The position numbers were made by a program, and so were the translations under genes. From assembly GCF_048544455.1 (NCBI RefSeq), contig NC_133537.1, positions 307,309,738 through 307,373,737 of the forward strand: 64,000 bases of DNA, in the 5' to 3' direction. Shown piece by piece: positions 47,095 to 58,081 of this stretch (positions are counted from its first letter, which is position 1; each line of letters begins with the position of its first letter). The notes beneath the pieces were generated by a model. It searched no databases, was not told where the DNA came from, and saw only the letters and a program-made list of their open reading frames with translations. This stretch comes from Silene latifolia. Its lineage: Eukaryota > Streptophyta > Magnoliopsida > Caryophyllales > Caryophyllaceae.

Positions 47095-47867
47095 TACTCT
47101 TTTATGGATCAGATTCATACTCTCTTGTACTCTATACGACATCATCGTTTTGATATTTTATATATATTTTGTTTTTTCATGTGGAATTGTACGACAATTT
47201 TGAACACCACAAAGTGAACTGAACAAACATCATATCTTTTTCAGTCCTTAATTGCCCACATGAGCTGATAACTCTGGCAATTATTTTGTGACGTTGGTTG
47301 ATGGTGGGTTCAACGAGCCATAAGTCAACCGGTTGATCGACCAATCATAGAGGCGATTTATACGGATATTTCGTAGGACACAATTGTGACATCGACGTGG
47401 AGTCCTAAATGTTTTATAACATTCGCTGCCCGGTCGTGGATAGGACCTCCATGGTGATCCTAAGAGTCGATTCTTTTGACTATCGACTGTCTCTTGAGAC
47501 TAAGGCAGATTTTGGGTGACTTTGGTTTCTTTCTCACGGTCATCCGTAACAGGGGGCCAAGTAGATTTTTTCTGGGTCATTTCATGCTGTGCTTAGATCG
47601 GAAGGAGTTCGAGTTGAAGGAAATATTCAGCCTTTATCAGGTACTCGATATTTCTCAGGGCCACTCGAGGAGTCAGAATCGAAATGCATGGCCATGCTCG
47701 GATACGGATTCGTTTTATCGGTTGAGTTACTCTCTAGTCGGGGAAACCACTCTAGATACAGATCGATTGTAAAATACGACCTTTGCGGATCAGAAGCGCA
47801 AATTGTTTTACATTGAGTGGGAGAAATTTTAAATGAATATGAGAATCGGTTATCGCACATACACTTG
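47095..47867 (+). other. Copia 3' untranslated region
   Basis: Non-coding; the reverse complement is strongly similar to 17105-17880. It includes the conserved AACTTGTCCGG-like and GAGTCGATTCTTTTGACTAT segments seen in all three copia families. Confidence 0.75.
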
Positions 47868-47958
47868 TTCGGACAAGTGGGAGTTTGTTGGAGGTAGTGT
47901 CCTCCAGTTAGTGCGGATAACGTCATTGCACATACACTTGTACGGACAAGTGGGAGCT
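47868..47958 (+). repeat. Duplicated polypurine tract and vestigial LTR start
   Basis: The segment ACACTTGTTCGGACAAGTGG plus GAG occurs just before 47887 and is repeated as ACACTTGTACGGACAAGTGG plus GAG just before the real 3' LTR. After the first tract follows TGTTGGAGGTAGTGTCCTCC (47887-47906), which matches the LTR start of the related family (minus-strand LTR at 17104), not this element's own LTR. Confidence 0.75.
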
Positions 47959-48951
47959 TGTTGGGGTTAGTGTCCTTAACAGTTAGTGCAAGGACTTATA
48001 AACCTCTAAAAGGATCAAAGGGCATACTTTTGGTATTATTATCAGTTGATCCACGTTTATCAATAACGGTTGGCTTGCTAGATAAGTTTGACGTTATTGT
48101 CATACAGATGGCGGTGATCAACTGGTCCCTAAAAGTCACACCTATAGGATACGTTTGAGAGACGTGACAGTATGAAAATACAGTCATGTAGATGCCAATT
48201 TTGACTAACCAGTTAGTCCGAGTTATTTGACTAGTAATTAGTCAAATATGTGATGTTGAGATATTATATTTAATACGGATTAAATATCATGGGCTAAGGC
48301 GAATTAACCAGTTAATTCGTAAAATTAAATATAAACGATTTATATTTAATTAAATGTATATTGAATATAACTATACAATACTGTTTTTGTCGGACACGAA
48401 TTAATAATTCAGCTAACCCGTATAATTAGCTGATGCTTTAATTTCCGATAACCGATAACAGTTTATAATCAAACCGCGTCATATACATTTAATGAACCGG
48501 ACCACGAGCTAAAACCAAGAGGAAGTGGAAGCCCACTTCCCTTGTGTGGGTCTCGGTTTTGCCGAGTGAGAGGGATCAAAAGGGAGAGCTTCTCCTCCCT
48601 TCTGAACTAATCATCATTTGAAACAAGAATTAGGGTTTTGAAGAGTATTCTTCTCTGAAAAACCTGAGATCTCTCATCTCGACAAAACTCACATCAGTTC
48701 TCCCTATATTGCAAGGCAATCGGAGAACACTGTTCTAGCACAAGGGCATATCTCGGACAAAGTCTTGGGTGTAACGATTAGGAGGAAATCTGCTTTGATT
48801 TCTGTTCTTTACGCCACAATTTAAAGGACCCGAGGTTATTTCTTGTTCCTTATCGTTTCTATTGTTTTTATGTTTTATGACAATATTCGCATGTCTAAAT
48901 TTACGTTATAGTCCTGCAATTTAAGGGGTAGTATACGGATATTAACCCTCA
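47959..48951 (+). repeat. Copia 3' LTR
   Basis: 993 bp, almost identical to 39994-40983. It is followed by the CTAAT duplication at 48952-48956. Confidence 0.93.
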
Positions 48952-48956
48952 CTAAT

Positions 48957-49495
48957 ATGGTAAACAATCAAAACATAAGCCAAAACAATCAAATGCAAGC
49001 AAATAATGAAGCCAAAGGGTTAGAAGAAGGCTTTATTGTGATATGGGACATAAGGGGGACAAATGATTATGGATATGTGGAGCTAATGTTAAGCTAGCAA
49101 CAAAACCATGTGAAAATGCTCATTCCAACCCAAAATAGCCCAATTAGAAGACAAATGACTTCTTACATTACAAACCTTAAGAATTTCTCCAAAATATATA
49201 ATTAACCATATGAGAAATCTTAACTTCTTCTTCTTCTACCACTTATTATTAACATCAACTTCATCAAACAAATCTTTTCTTTTCTTTCTTTTTTCTTTTT
49301 TTTTTTATCTTATCCTTTTTTTTTCATTTTTTCTTTCTTTTTCTTTTTCTTCAACTCTAATTCTTTCTTTCATAGCACAACCGGAAAACAATGACATCCG
49401 GCGAACAAATTCACAATGACATAAATTTTAAAGAACATCCCAATTTTGAGCATCCCATCACCAAAAGACATAGCTACTAGCTTTAACAAGGGTAG
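48957..49495 (-). other. 3' internal remnant of the second gypsy element (right part)
   Basis: Continuation of 39660-39988 after removal of the copia insertion. It is non-coding, with a T/C-rich low-complexity tract at 49274-49370. The exact end of the gypsy-derived sequence near 49495 is not resolved. Confidence 0.5.
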
Positions 49496-50052
49496 GCTGC
49501 TTGGTACCACGGGCGTGTCTTGAGTACCTTATTTACGGACGATCGTCCGGTTGTTTGGTGGCGGTGTTGCGATACCATCACCGGGTTTGGTTTGGAGGAG
49601 TGGTGGTGTTTGGAGGTGCCTTGTATTTTTCATACTTCATTCATGCATATTATCGTACTTCATATCTTACATTCATGTGTATAGTGAGCACTCGTGCTAT
49701 TGAGGCTGACTGGTATATTTTTAAAATTTGTGGTGAGCCATATGATATTTCCGATCATATGGGTAGCTTTTGCATATTGATGAGTCGGGGATTGGAGCAG
49801 TCTCCTTTGAGCGTGTCGCCACTAGCATTTCATACTTTTGACTTTATTCATTAGACTCCACCATTTCTTATTTGGTTTGTAATTTGGGATTATAGTTTAA
49901 ATTCTTGAATATGTATTCCCTTTATTTAATCTTAAACTTATCTATTTAAATGTTTCCAATTGATTTGTTGGCACTACTACCTTGGGGATCCAAGATGTGT
50001 AGCATCTACGTTGGCTAGGAAGCCTTAATAAAGGCTTCCTAATTAATGGGGG
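49496..50052 (+). other. Unassigned retrotransposon-like spacer
   Basis: An open stretch at 49501-49854 (plus) gives a 117-residue product with 'EADWYIFKICGEPYDISDH' that I do not recognise. It might be the tail of a decayed retrotransposon ORF. The stretch ends with AATTAATGGGGG, a plausible polypurine tract just before 50053. Confidence 0.3.
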
Positions 50053-52447
50053 TGTTACAACATGGCCTTAGGTCCTTAACTGTAATGATTCATAGTTTAG
50101 GTCCTTAATTAGAAAAAAATGATAGTTTAGTGATATCTATGTTATTTTCCACATATTTAGACCAAAACTCTTGCCTTGATCCCCAAATTTGATGCATTTT
50201 TATGCTTAATACTATTGTTTTATGATTAAATTGCATATATGAGCTTCATCGGGTTGTTTGATGAGTTTTGGTAGCATTTCACGCTTTTCCATGCGACATC
50301 GGACATCAAGTGAAGGCCAAGTCCCGACTCGAGCCAAAGGACCTACTTTTTTACCTATATTTGGTGTCTCAAGAGCACTCAAGGTGCAACTTGATGCTAG
50401 CCGGTGTAACAAATGAACTAATAGGCAAATCTCTAGCGTGCCGTGCATCTGACCTTCATCGGCGTAACTCGGGCATGACCGGTTACACCGGATAGGCCTA
50501 ATTATGGGTTTAATCAATAAGTTTTATAATTTTGTTTTGGGTCTTAGATATAAATAGATAAACCCTCATTTTTGGAGTATGCCTCATTTTAGAGAGAGAA
50601 AAGGATTTATGTGATTGTTCTAGCATTTGGATCTTCATTTATTGTTCATCTATTTCAATTTATTTACTCTAATCTTATTCTTATTCATCATCTAATTAGT
50701 TAGTGATTTCAATTTCGCTTTTATTTCTTGTATTGTCTTGTTTGATTTCATTTCCTTAGTTTATTTTCATGCAAAGTTTGAATATTTAGTTTACTTGTTA
50801 AAGTTTTAACTTTTAGGCTTGATTTACCATTAATCTTAGTTAATTAGTTTTCTTTTATAAATTAGTCACTCATTGCATGTTTAGTTATAAAAAACAATGT
50901 CACATAATGTTGGATGTTAAAGTGTCAATCTTACAACTTTTTTAGACTTTATTAACATGATTAATGAGCAATCTCCTTCTAGGGTCCAATTAAGTTTAAT
51001 CATTGGTTTAATTTGGTGATTAGTTCAATTAGCAAGTTATAGGATTGTGGGTTATTGTTTTTGGTAGAGGGTTCTCCATTTACCCCTTGTAAGACGACTT
51101 TACCTCTCTTATTTAACTATCAGCGGAAGTTGGGCTACGTAGGATGATTATGGATAGGCTTGGGAGTCTACGCTAGTTGGGTTACTCATGGAAATGAAGT
51201 CCTTCTAAAGAGACTCTGCCATTAGACTAGGGACTCTCATCCATGGGAGTTGGAAAGACTTTGGTTGGGACCATAACGTTGACCTAAAATGTCTTGGACT
51301 TGGTTTGGGTTATTCATGGAAGTGAGACCCTTAACGACCCAAAAGGCTACCTTGACTCGGGAGAGTTAGGTGGTTAGGATAGCTAGTGTTGTCTCACTTA
51401 AACCCATTATATGCGATTTGTTGATGAATTTATTACCTTATAACTCGTCAAAGACTTGATCGGATCCTAAACCTCTTAATACTTGAATTAATCACATCAC
51501 TTCCCTAAGCTAGCTTAGTCATTAATTTGCATTTAGTTTTAATTTTAGTTATTGCATTTAGTTATCATCTATATAATAATAAAAGACAAACTAACCATCT
51601 ATCTTAATGACACATCAACATTTTCAAGTATTTACACAACCCACCTCTACATCACCTTGTCACTTATTAAGAAAAGACAAAAAATAAATTAAAAAAAAGC
51701 ACTAAATAACACCATTCTCTCTTTTAAATAGGTTTTGGCATGTCACACTATTAATTGTTATTTAAAAAAATTTGTCATTTTAGCTTTAAAGTAAATTAAA
51801 CGATGTAAACAACAATTAGACGTCAAAGTAAATTCTAAATTTTAATTTTAGGATTTTATTGTAAAATAAGTTATCTCGTACAAAAAAAAAATTACATTAC
51901 ATCACTATAACTTTTACTACGTTTATAAATGTTATCCTCTCTTACTAAAACATATAAATAAGCTTTTATTATTTTATGGTTACAACATCATATTAATTTA
52001 ATTGTGCAATATTATGTTGTATAATTGTACTCATTAATTTTAATGAATTGGTTACATATAAAAAAGCTTATAAAAATAAAATAACATTTTTTTTTCATAT
52101 AACGTACTTCAAATATTATATAGCTTAGTAAATTAAAATATCTTAATGCAAGAATAACATAGAGAACGTCACGTATACTCTTCTAAAGCTATGCTATTCT
52201 GTGAAACAAAAAACGAATATATTGCAATAAAAACAAATTAATGCAAAAAAAAATCACGGCCTAAACAATTAATCTCAAACGCACCCGTTATTTTCACGGG
52301 TACAAAAGCTAGTTAGTTAAACCAAACCAACCTTTCATCGACTTAGGTAAACATATTATTGAAACGGACTAATAATTCCCTTGCTCTTCGAGGAATTCGA
52401 CACCCTAAGTGCTACTTTGACTACCGTACACTTGTTGTTATTAAACA
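50053..52447 (+). repeat. Possible gypsy LTR (third family) containing a Helitron
   Basis: Begins TGTTACAACA after a G-rich tract, has a TATA box TATAAATAGA at 50549-50558 followed by a leader-like stretch, and near the end shows CTCTTCGAGGAATTCGACAC (52384-52403), the typical pre-end motif of plant gypsy LTRs. It ends at about TTAAACA, 52447. No target-site duplication or primer site was found, so boundaries are tentative. Net of the Helitron it is about 1.65 kb. Confidence 0.4.
51568..52312 (+). mobile_element. Non-autonomous Helitron
   Basis: This 745-bp element starts TCTATATAATAATAAAAGAC and ends with a hairpin ACCCGT-TATTTTC-ACGGGT (52283-52301) followed 7 bases later by CTAG. It lies between A (51567) and T (52313), with no target duplication. 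TC start, 3' hairpin, CTRR end and A/T insertion are the defining Helitron features. It has no Rep/helicase coding capacity. Confidence 0.88.
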
Positions 52448-52454
52448 CACATCA

Positions 52455-52837
52455 TTAGGTCCTTATCTTAGTGTTAATTCTTTATTTGATCACAATATTA
52501 TTCGGTAGATTACTCAAACCTCTCCATAACTAACAAAGTTACTAATTTAGATTTGATAAATGGATCAATGGCATCTATATGAGTTAGATTGCTTTGGGTT
52601 GGATTATTCGATTATATTGTTATCCAGTTGTTTAGGGATAACTTAGTATGCGACGGTACAAATTCGAGTTGATTCGAAGAGAGTTAGTCACGGGTCAAAT
52701 TCGGTACTCTGTTTGGGCGCAATACAAGATATTCAGTTTGGGTTATTCGGATCGGTTTTGAACATGTTTAAATGCTACTTCGTACTAGTATAATGGTATA
52801 TGACTACCACCATAGTTTGTCTTGTGATAAAATTGTA
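52455..52837. other. Spacer without recognised feature
   Basis: Non-coding, moderately AT-rich; no repeat end or gene seen. Confidence 0.35.
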
Positions 52838-53089
52838 CTCCCTCCATCCCATTTTTATTGTCTTTCTTTCCCTATTGGGAAAGATTTAAGAAATAAGCTG
52901 AAATTACTATTTTGTCCTTTGAACTAAAGAGAATGAGGATAACAGCATTGGGATGAAGATGGTGGTAGATAAATTATTTAGGGACAATATGGACGACTTA
53001 CTACTTTTTCTTACTAAAGTTAGAAAAGGCACAATAAGTATGCGATCAATTTGTAGAAGAAGGGGTCAATAAAAATAAAATGGGGGGAC
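52838..53089. mobile_element. Stowaway-type MITE
   Basis: This 252-bp element has ends CTCCCTCCATCCCATTTTTA and, in reverse complement, GTCCCCCCATTTTATTTTTA, flanked by TA at 52836-52837 and 53090-53091. The inverted repeats have a few mismatches, so it is older than the MITE at 30483. Confidence 0.85.
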
Positions 53090-53786
53090 TAACTCTTATA
53101 TATTACGGAACTCGTAGTTAAGTAAAAATTCTCATAGGAACTCAAAATTCTTGCAACCTAGACTGACTCCTACCGTAAATTTATGTGAAATTGAGGTCTA
53201 TAAGATTTTTTGTATTTTTCCACTGACTTAAGCAAGCACTTTAATTTTTTCATAATGTGCTAAAAATATTACCAATAATAACTGTTTCTCATGTTTCAAC
53301 GAAAATGGAGCAATCGAGTATGCCAGCAGGTTGAAAAATAGAAGGCTCGTATGAAGTACAAATAATGATGCTGCTCCGAATTTGATAGGGTTGGCAAATT
53401 TTGGTAGTTTTGCTTGGATTTTACGAGTAGAGCAAATGAAAAATTATGCACCTCTCCAGGAGCTTGCAATTTCAGCATTCACCAACACCAAAATCGGCTA
53501 ATATTTTATTAGGGCACAGTATGTCGAATATATGAAGCTCGAAAATAAAAACTAAGCACGGATCAGTAAGAGCATGAAGTTCCAAACTACTAAGCTTTTA
53601 TTGGAGTCATCCAGTCTTGAGATATGTAAAAGACTTCAGCTACATAATTCAGAATATTAACAGAACTACACCCACGCATAAAAGCTGAAATGGTTCCAAT
53701 TTTAACCCAGAATTCTCGGAACAAAGAGAAAAAAAAACAAAAAAACACTAGATAAGGACAGCTTAACTAGACTAGTCACGAGTCTA
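53090..53786. other. Spacer and putative SWIB gene 3' region
   Basis: No coding sequence. 53100-53190 resembles 31730-31840 (a dispersed repeat). 53500-53786 is probably the 3' untranslated region of the minus-strand SWIB gene; no polyadenylation signal was assigned. Confidence 0.35.
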
Positions 53787-56700
53787 TCAACCAATTTTTA
53801 CAAAGTGTTTGGACAGTAAACCGGAAACCTCCATAAAGCCAACTGTCTCCTTGTCGCTGAACAATGTCTTCAGTTTCTGGTCACATATTATTTGTTTCTT
53901 GTCACTGGGATTATGTCAAAAAAATAGCACCATGAGTTAGTGTTTAAGAAAAATGGGCCAAAAACACGGTATATTAGTATATCACAATCTGAAGAACACA
54001 TTCAAGAAAATACTTCATATAATCAATGACGCAGCCTCTAAGACGATACCTCAGCTAGTAGAGCACAGTAGAAAGTCCAGTTAGGAAATCCAACAAAGAA
54101 ATGTACACATGGAAACTTCAGTTTAGGCCAAACTAATGTACCGACTACGGAGTAAATGTTTTAGACAACAGCTATGGACATTAGTACCTACGTTGGATAG
54201 TGATGGATACCTTAGTTTTATAAGGTGATGATGCGGAAGGCACAAGGTAGAGACACACGCATACATATGAAACTGTTTTCAAGTAAAATAAGTATGAAAT
54301 CAAATAGCTGGGCTGGTGGTATTTCCACCGTAATATGAAATAAACAATCTCTAGCACAACATTGCACAGAGTAGAATGCATGCTTTTATTGCATAACAAG
54401 TTGCCTGCTGCCAACTGCCAAGTACAAATAAGATACCCACTCGGCCAGTACCAATGAAAAAACAAACAAGCACATACAAAGAATCAACGAACCACGATAG
54501 CTAAACCCCTATTGATTATTCTACCTGAGGAACTTCAATCAACAAAAAAAAATTCACAATATTTGGTGTAGAGTTCATGGACATCAGATTATTCGAAAAA
54601 TACTTGTCAAAGGCAATGCAATGATAAACATGCTCACGTATTTTCTCCTTACATTCTAATAACATTTCACTACGCAATCATGGTAACAACAAGACATCAT
54701 AATTTTAGAAGGTGACGAGTCACAAGCCTCATAGGCGAGGCACATTGTTTTTGCAAACAAATTTGTATTTTTAAAGTAAATTTTGTGAACAGCTCATGAT
54801 TGGATTTTAATGAGATGGTCAAAAGAGGGTCTGATAAAGAACTAGAAGGAAAAAAATATGGAAATTGCTAGTGGCGCCTTATCTGCAAGGAGAAGTTGCA
54901 TCAGTTGTCACAATATATTGATATTCCACCGACTTACCATGATCATCCTTTATTGGGAGATGGGTACAAGCCGAATGCAACTTCAACTTACATTCAGACC
55001 CAAAATAATTGACAAAAATCACAAAATAAAAACCTTCCACTAGAACCACTTCCTTAATAGTTAAAACATAACCATCTAGCTATAGCATCAGTTAAAACAT
55101 ATAAATCTAGACATTGTATCAGCCTTCTCTGCCCATGAAACTGCATAGCCTAATCAGAACGTGCAAGAAACTTGATAAATATTTCCAAAGAACTGCTTTA
55201 TCCACATGTTCAAGAAAGTTGAAAATAGTTCCAAAAACTAAATGCCTCATAACGAATCAAGCCCTAATGTCATAATGCTAAGCTACCATTGTACGTGCAT
55301 TTCTAGTTACTGAGCAGTGAGCACACAAATACACCAAAATACCACACACAAGTCCAAGGCCTTGTTTGGGTAGGATATTAATTAAGATTAACATAGAATA
55401 AAGGGAATGGAAGCCAGGAGGGAGAATGAAAAAAAAAAAACAAGTGTGTATTCCTATCAAACTACCCTAACATAGGAAATATTTTGATTTTGATTTGCCT
55501 CTTACGAGGAAAACAGAATCCCTCAATTTCCGTCCATTCCTATTTTCTGCCCAAACATGTGGAATCGCATGCCGACCCCGCCCTCCACTTTCTTTAATTC
55601 CAAACAAGGGGTAAAATCATAAACCCTTTCTCATCACTCAAACCATCAAGAATGAATAAATGACAACCAACAATGTCACCTCAACAAATCTAAAAGCATT
55701 TCATTAAAAAAAAAAAGTATTACTCCAAAACTTCACAATTATTAGCAAAAAACCATAAACCCCTCATTCAATAAATAGCCAGAGATGGGGTGTGTTAATT
55801 TAATCAAAACAAAATTTAAAACAAAACCATATACTACCATTAAACTAAGCAAAATGCTCAACTTTTACGGCAATTATCATAGAAAAAACAATAAAATAAC
55901 AAACACCCACTACATAAACCCCCAAAACATAAGATCTTACCCCTCAACATCCTTTAGTTGGGAGATAAGCTAGAAGCCACGTGCAACTTCAACTTACATT
56001 CAGGCTCAAAAGAATGAAAATTTAAATTCTTTCACTAGGAACCACTTAATTCTTCAAAATTAAAACATAACCAACTAGGAATGCGTCCACCTTTTCCGTC
56101 CATGAGCCTCCATAGCTTCATCAACATGTGCAATAAACTTGATAAATATTTCCGAAAACTAACTGCCTTATCCACATGTGAAAGAAAGCCAATAAATACT
56201 TAAAAAAACTAAATGGCTTAATCCCTAATGCCATAGTACACACACCAAAATGCCAAACACAAGACCATTGCAAGGATAGGATATTAGGAACAAACAGAGG
56301 GAGGAAAGAAGAATGAACAAAGCAGGTGTATTTTCCTAACAAACTACCCTAACATAGGAATATAATTAAATTCGCCTCGTACAAGGACAAAACGATCCTT
56401 CCATCGAACCTTATTTATTACCCGAGCAAGTGAAATCACATGCCAACCCTGCTCTCCACTCCCTTTCATTCCAAACAAGGGGTAAAACCATAATAAAACC
56501 TTTCTCATCTCTAAAACCACCCAGAAAAGTTAAATGAAAACCGACAGTGTATCATCTCATCCGAAAGCAACAATATCATAAGCAACCCTTCATCATACAC
56601 AAAAAAAATGCCTAACCTTAACAACGATTATTAGCAAAAATCGATTATCAATAAATCCTCATTCAATAAATAGCAAGAAAATCGGTGTTTTAATATAATC

Positions 56701-57100
56701 AAAACCAACATTTAAAACCAAACCATATACTATCACTCATCATACACTACGGCAAAACGCCCAACCTTAAACAGCAACTATCTGCAACAAAAAAACAATA
56801 ATAAAAACCAATAAAGGAAACCCTCTAAAACCCTAATTTCAGAAATATCCAAAACCCTAGAACCCTCATTCAACAGATCAATTAGTCTTGCCTAAGGCAG
56901 TTTTACGGATACAAATCATGATAAAACATGACCATACTGGGGCAAGTACTTATTACAGAACCCGTTTTACAATATACTTTACATATACATACCTGGAGAT
57001 TGTGGAGCTTGATATATGCCCAAACTTTCTTAACAGCTTCACCCCTAGAAGCTTCAGGAGTACCCCCAAGAAAATCTTTGAGAATGGGCGAAACCGGCAT
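53787..57100 (-). CDS. SWIB/BAF60b (SWIB-MDM2) domain protein, two exons, splice acceptor altered
   Basis: Exon 1 (57100-56993, minus) starts MPVSPILKDFLGG and continues 'SRGEAVKKVWAYIKLHNLQ'. It ends exactly at CAG|GTATGT. Exon 2 (53912-53787) starts with Asn-Pro ('NPSDKK'), continues 'ICDQKLKTLF', 'VGFMEVSGLLSKHFVK', and ends with TGA. Together they make a 77-residue SWIB domain with every conserved block in order. SWIB proteins occur in SWI/SNF-type chromatin complexes, and small stand-alone plant versions are found in nuclei and organelles. The family usually carries 25-40 more N-terminal residues; an upstream in-frame stop argues against them in this exon. The intron (3,080 bp) has a normal donor, but its end reads TTTTTTTGACAT before exon 2, where GACAG would be expected. 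The nearest AG, 7 bases inside exon 2, would give an immediate TGA. It is either a recent pseudogene, an allele defect or a sequence error. Confidence 0.75.
55359..55609. mobile_element. MITE with CCTTGTTTGG inverted ends (intron, unit 1)
   Basis: About 250 bp with inverted ends CCTTGTTTGG and CCAAACAAGG. This terminal motif is common in plant PIF/Harbinger- or hAT-type MITEs; the superfamily is not certain. A diverged copy sits at the same place in unit 2 (about 56265-56495), so the insertion predates the tandem duplication. Confidence 0.6.
56265..56495. mobile_element. Diverged duplicate of the intron MITE (unit 2)
   Basis: The right end CCAAACAAGG (about 56481-56490) is conserved. The left end is decayed (CATTGCAAGGATAGGATATT). 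Internal parts align with 55370-55600. Confidence 0.5.
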
Positions 57101-57316
57101 CGGCTTCGTTCATCAATAACCTGCATTTTCCAAGAGCTCTCCATGGCGTTGTCGCCATTGATGCAATTAACTTGGCAATAGGTCTTGGTATAGACGGGTG
57201 GGGCGAACAGACGGGTAAAAACCTCTAATAAAATGGGTAGGGAGGACAAGTGCAAAGACCCCACGTATCTTCCCACTTTATAAGCGTTAAAATGGATATT
57301 TTGTGAGGGAAAATGG
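57101..57316 (-). promoter_or_regulatory. Putative 5' region of the SWIB gene
   Basis: On the minus strand this is the sequence upstream of the chosen ATG (57100). It contains an upstream ATG at 57143 (frame with MESSWKMQ, which overlaps exon 1 out of frame) and no convincing TATA box. Part of it (57190-57370) looks like a MITE rich in the CCGTCT/AGACGG motif. Confidence 0.3.
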
Positions 57317-57342
57317 TATCCGTCTATACGTATAGACGGATA
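57317..57342. repeat. Perfect 26-bp palindrome
   Basis: TATCCGTCTATAC and its exact reverse complement lie back to back; the half-site GTCCGTCTATA recurs at 57345. This looks like the fused ends of a small transposon or a MITE terminus. Confidence 0.8.
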
Positions 57343-57999
57343 GTGTCCGTCTATAATGAGAATTTGTGTTAACTTGGTACCTGAAAGCTTAATCAATGAA
57401 AATAATTGAAAAATCCCCTTATACTAAAAGAATAAGAAAATTGAAAATTTTCCCGCCTAAATGCTTTTAACTAGAAATTGGGCCTAATTTTATCTAGGTA
57501 TGTATTGGACCTAATATATGCCTTTTATGTGTCATAGTATCTTATAAACACGGTAGCTTTAATAGTTGGGTCAAATGCATTTTATTCATTATTATCTCAT
57601 TAGTCCAATATATGTATCTTAAATGTCGTAAATATTATATTTAAAATGTATGAAGATTTTACTCATATTATTAAAGTCAATGTGTGCTTTTCACTTTTCT
57701 ATTCTTTAAATTTTTTACTCTATTTAAATTGTTACTCTGTAGATTGTTAAAAAAATTACAAAAATAGTTATATGCTTCAAATGCGTAAAAATAAGCATAA
57801 GTTTTTGTAATTAAACTAACAATCTTATTTTTTTAATCATAAACTTATCGCGAGTAAAAATGTAAAATTCGCTGTATTTTAATTCTTAGTATTTTTACAC
57901 ATTAACAATTGTAGATAATTAAAAATAAAATTCAAAGTTCATTTATATATTATTATTAGCTCTAATTATTAAGTTCTCTACACACGACAATTTAAAATA
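57343..57999. other. AT-rich spacer, probably Helitron body
   Basis: No gene. The right part likely belongs to the Helitron whose 3' end is at 58027; a TC start was not identified. Confidence 0.35.
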
Positions 58000-58027
58000 C
58001 CGTGCATTCGCACGGGCTCTATACTAG
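58000..58027 (+). mobile_element. Helitron 3' terminus
   Basis: Hairpin CCGTGC-ATTC-GCACGG (58000-58015) is followed by CTAG (58024-58027) and then T, the standard Helitron 3' end. The left end is not resolved. Confidence 0.75.
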
Positions 58028-58081
58028 TATTGTGTTAATTTGAAGAGTTAATTAGTAATTAGTGAGTTAGTTAATTTGAAG

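Larger units (their letters stand above)
39994..48951 (+). mobile_element. Complete Ty1/copia LTR retrotransposon with very young LTRs
   Basis: LTRs of 990 and 993 bp (39994-40983, 47959-48951) differ at about one substitution plus a small local indel cluster near 40830/48792. A 5-bp duplication CTAAT flanks them. The primer site TGGTATCAGAGC at 40986-40997 matches initiator tRNA-Met, two bases from the LTR. The polypurine tract AAGTGGGAGCT abuts the 3' LTR. The family is related to the copia element at 16122-24890 but distinct in its LTR and leader. The coding region has several frameshifts despite the young LTRs. Confidence 0.95.
54945..56870. repeat. Diverged tandem duplication inside the SWIB intron
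   Basis: Unit 1 (about 54945-55940) and unit 2 (about 55955-56870) share a series of segments in the same order, such as TGCAACTTCAACTTACATTC (54977 and 55981), ACTTGATAAATATTTCC (55170 and 56135) and AAACCATATACTA (55825 and 56723). The offset is about 0.9-1.0 kb, with many indels and substitutions, so it is old. Confidence 0.75.

Noticed and set aside
49274-49370. T/C-rich tract as a polypyrimidine regulatory element
   Set aside because: It is simple low complexity inside a decayed gypsy 3' region, with no partner signal.
50053-52447. Confident solo LTR
   Set aside because: No matching target-site duplication was found around the proposed ends, so it was listed only as a tentative LTR.
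56953-57396. Longer 147-residue minus-strand frame over SWIB exon 1
   Set aside because: It reads the SWIB-coding exon in the wrong frame; the MPVSP frame gives the conserved domain and ends exactly at a splice donor.
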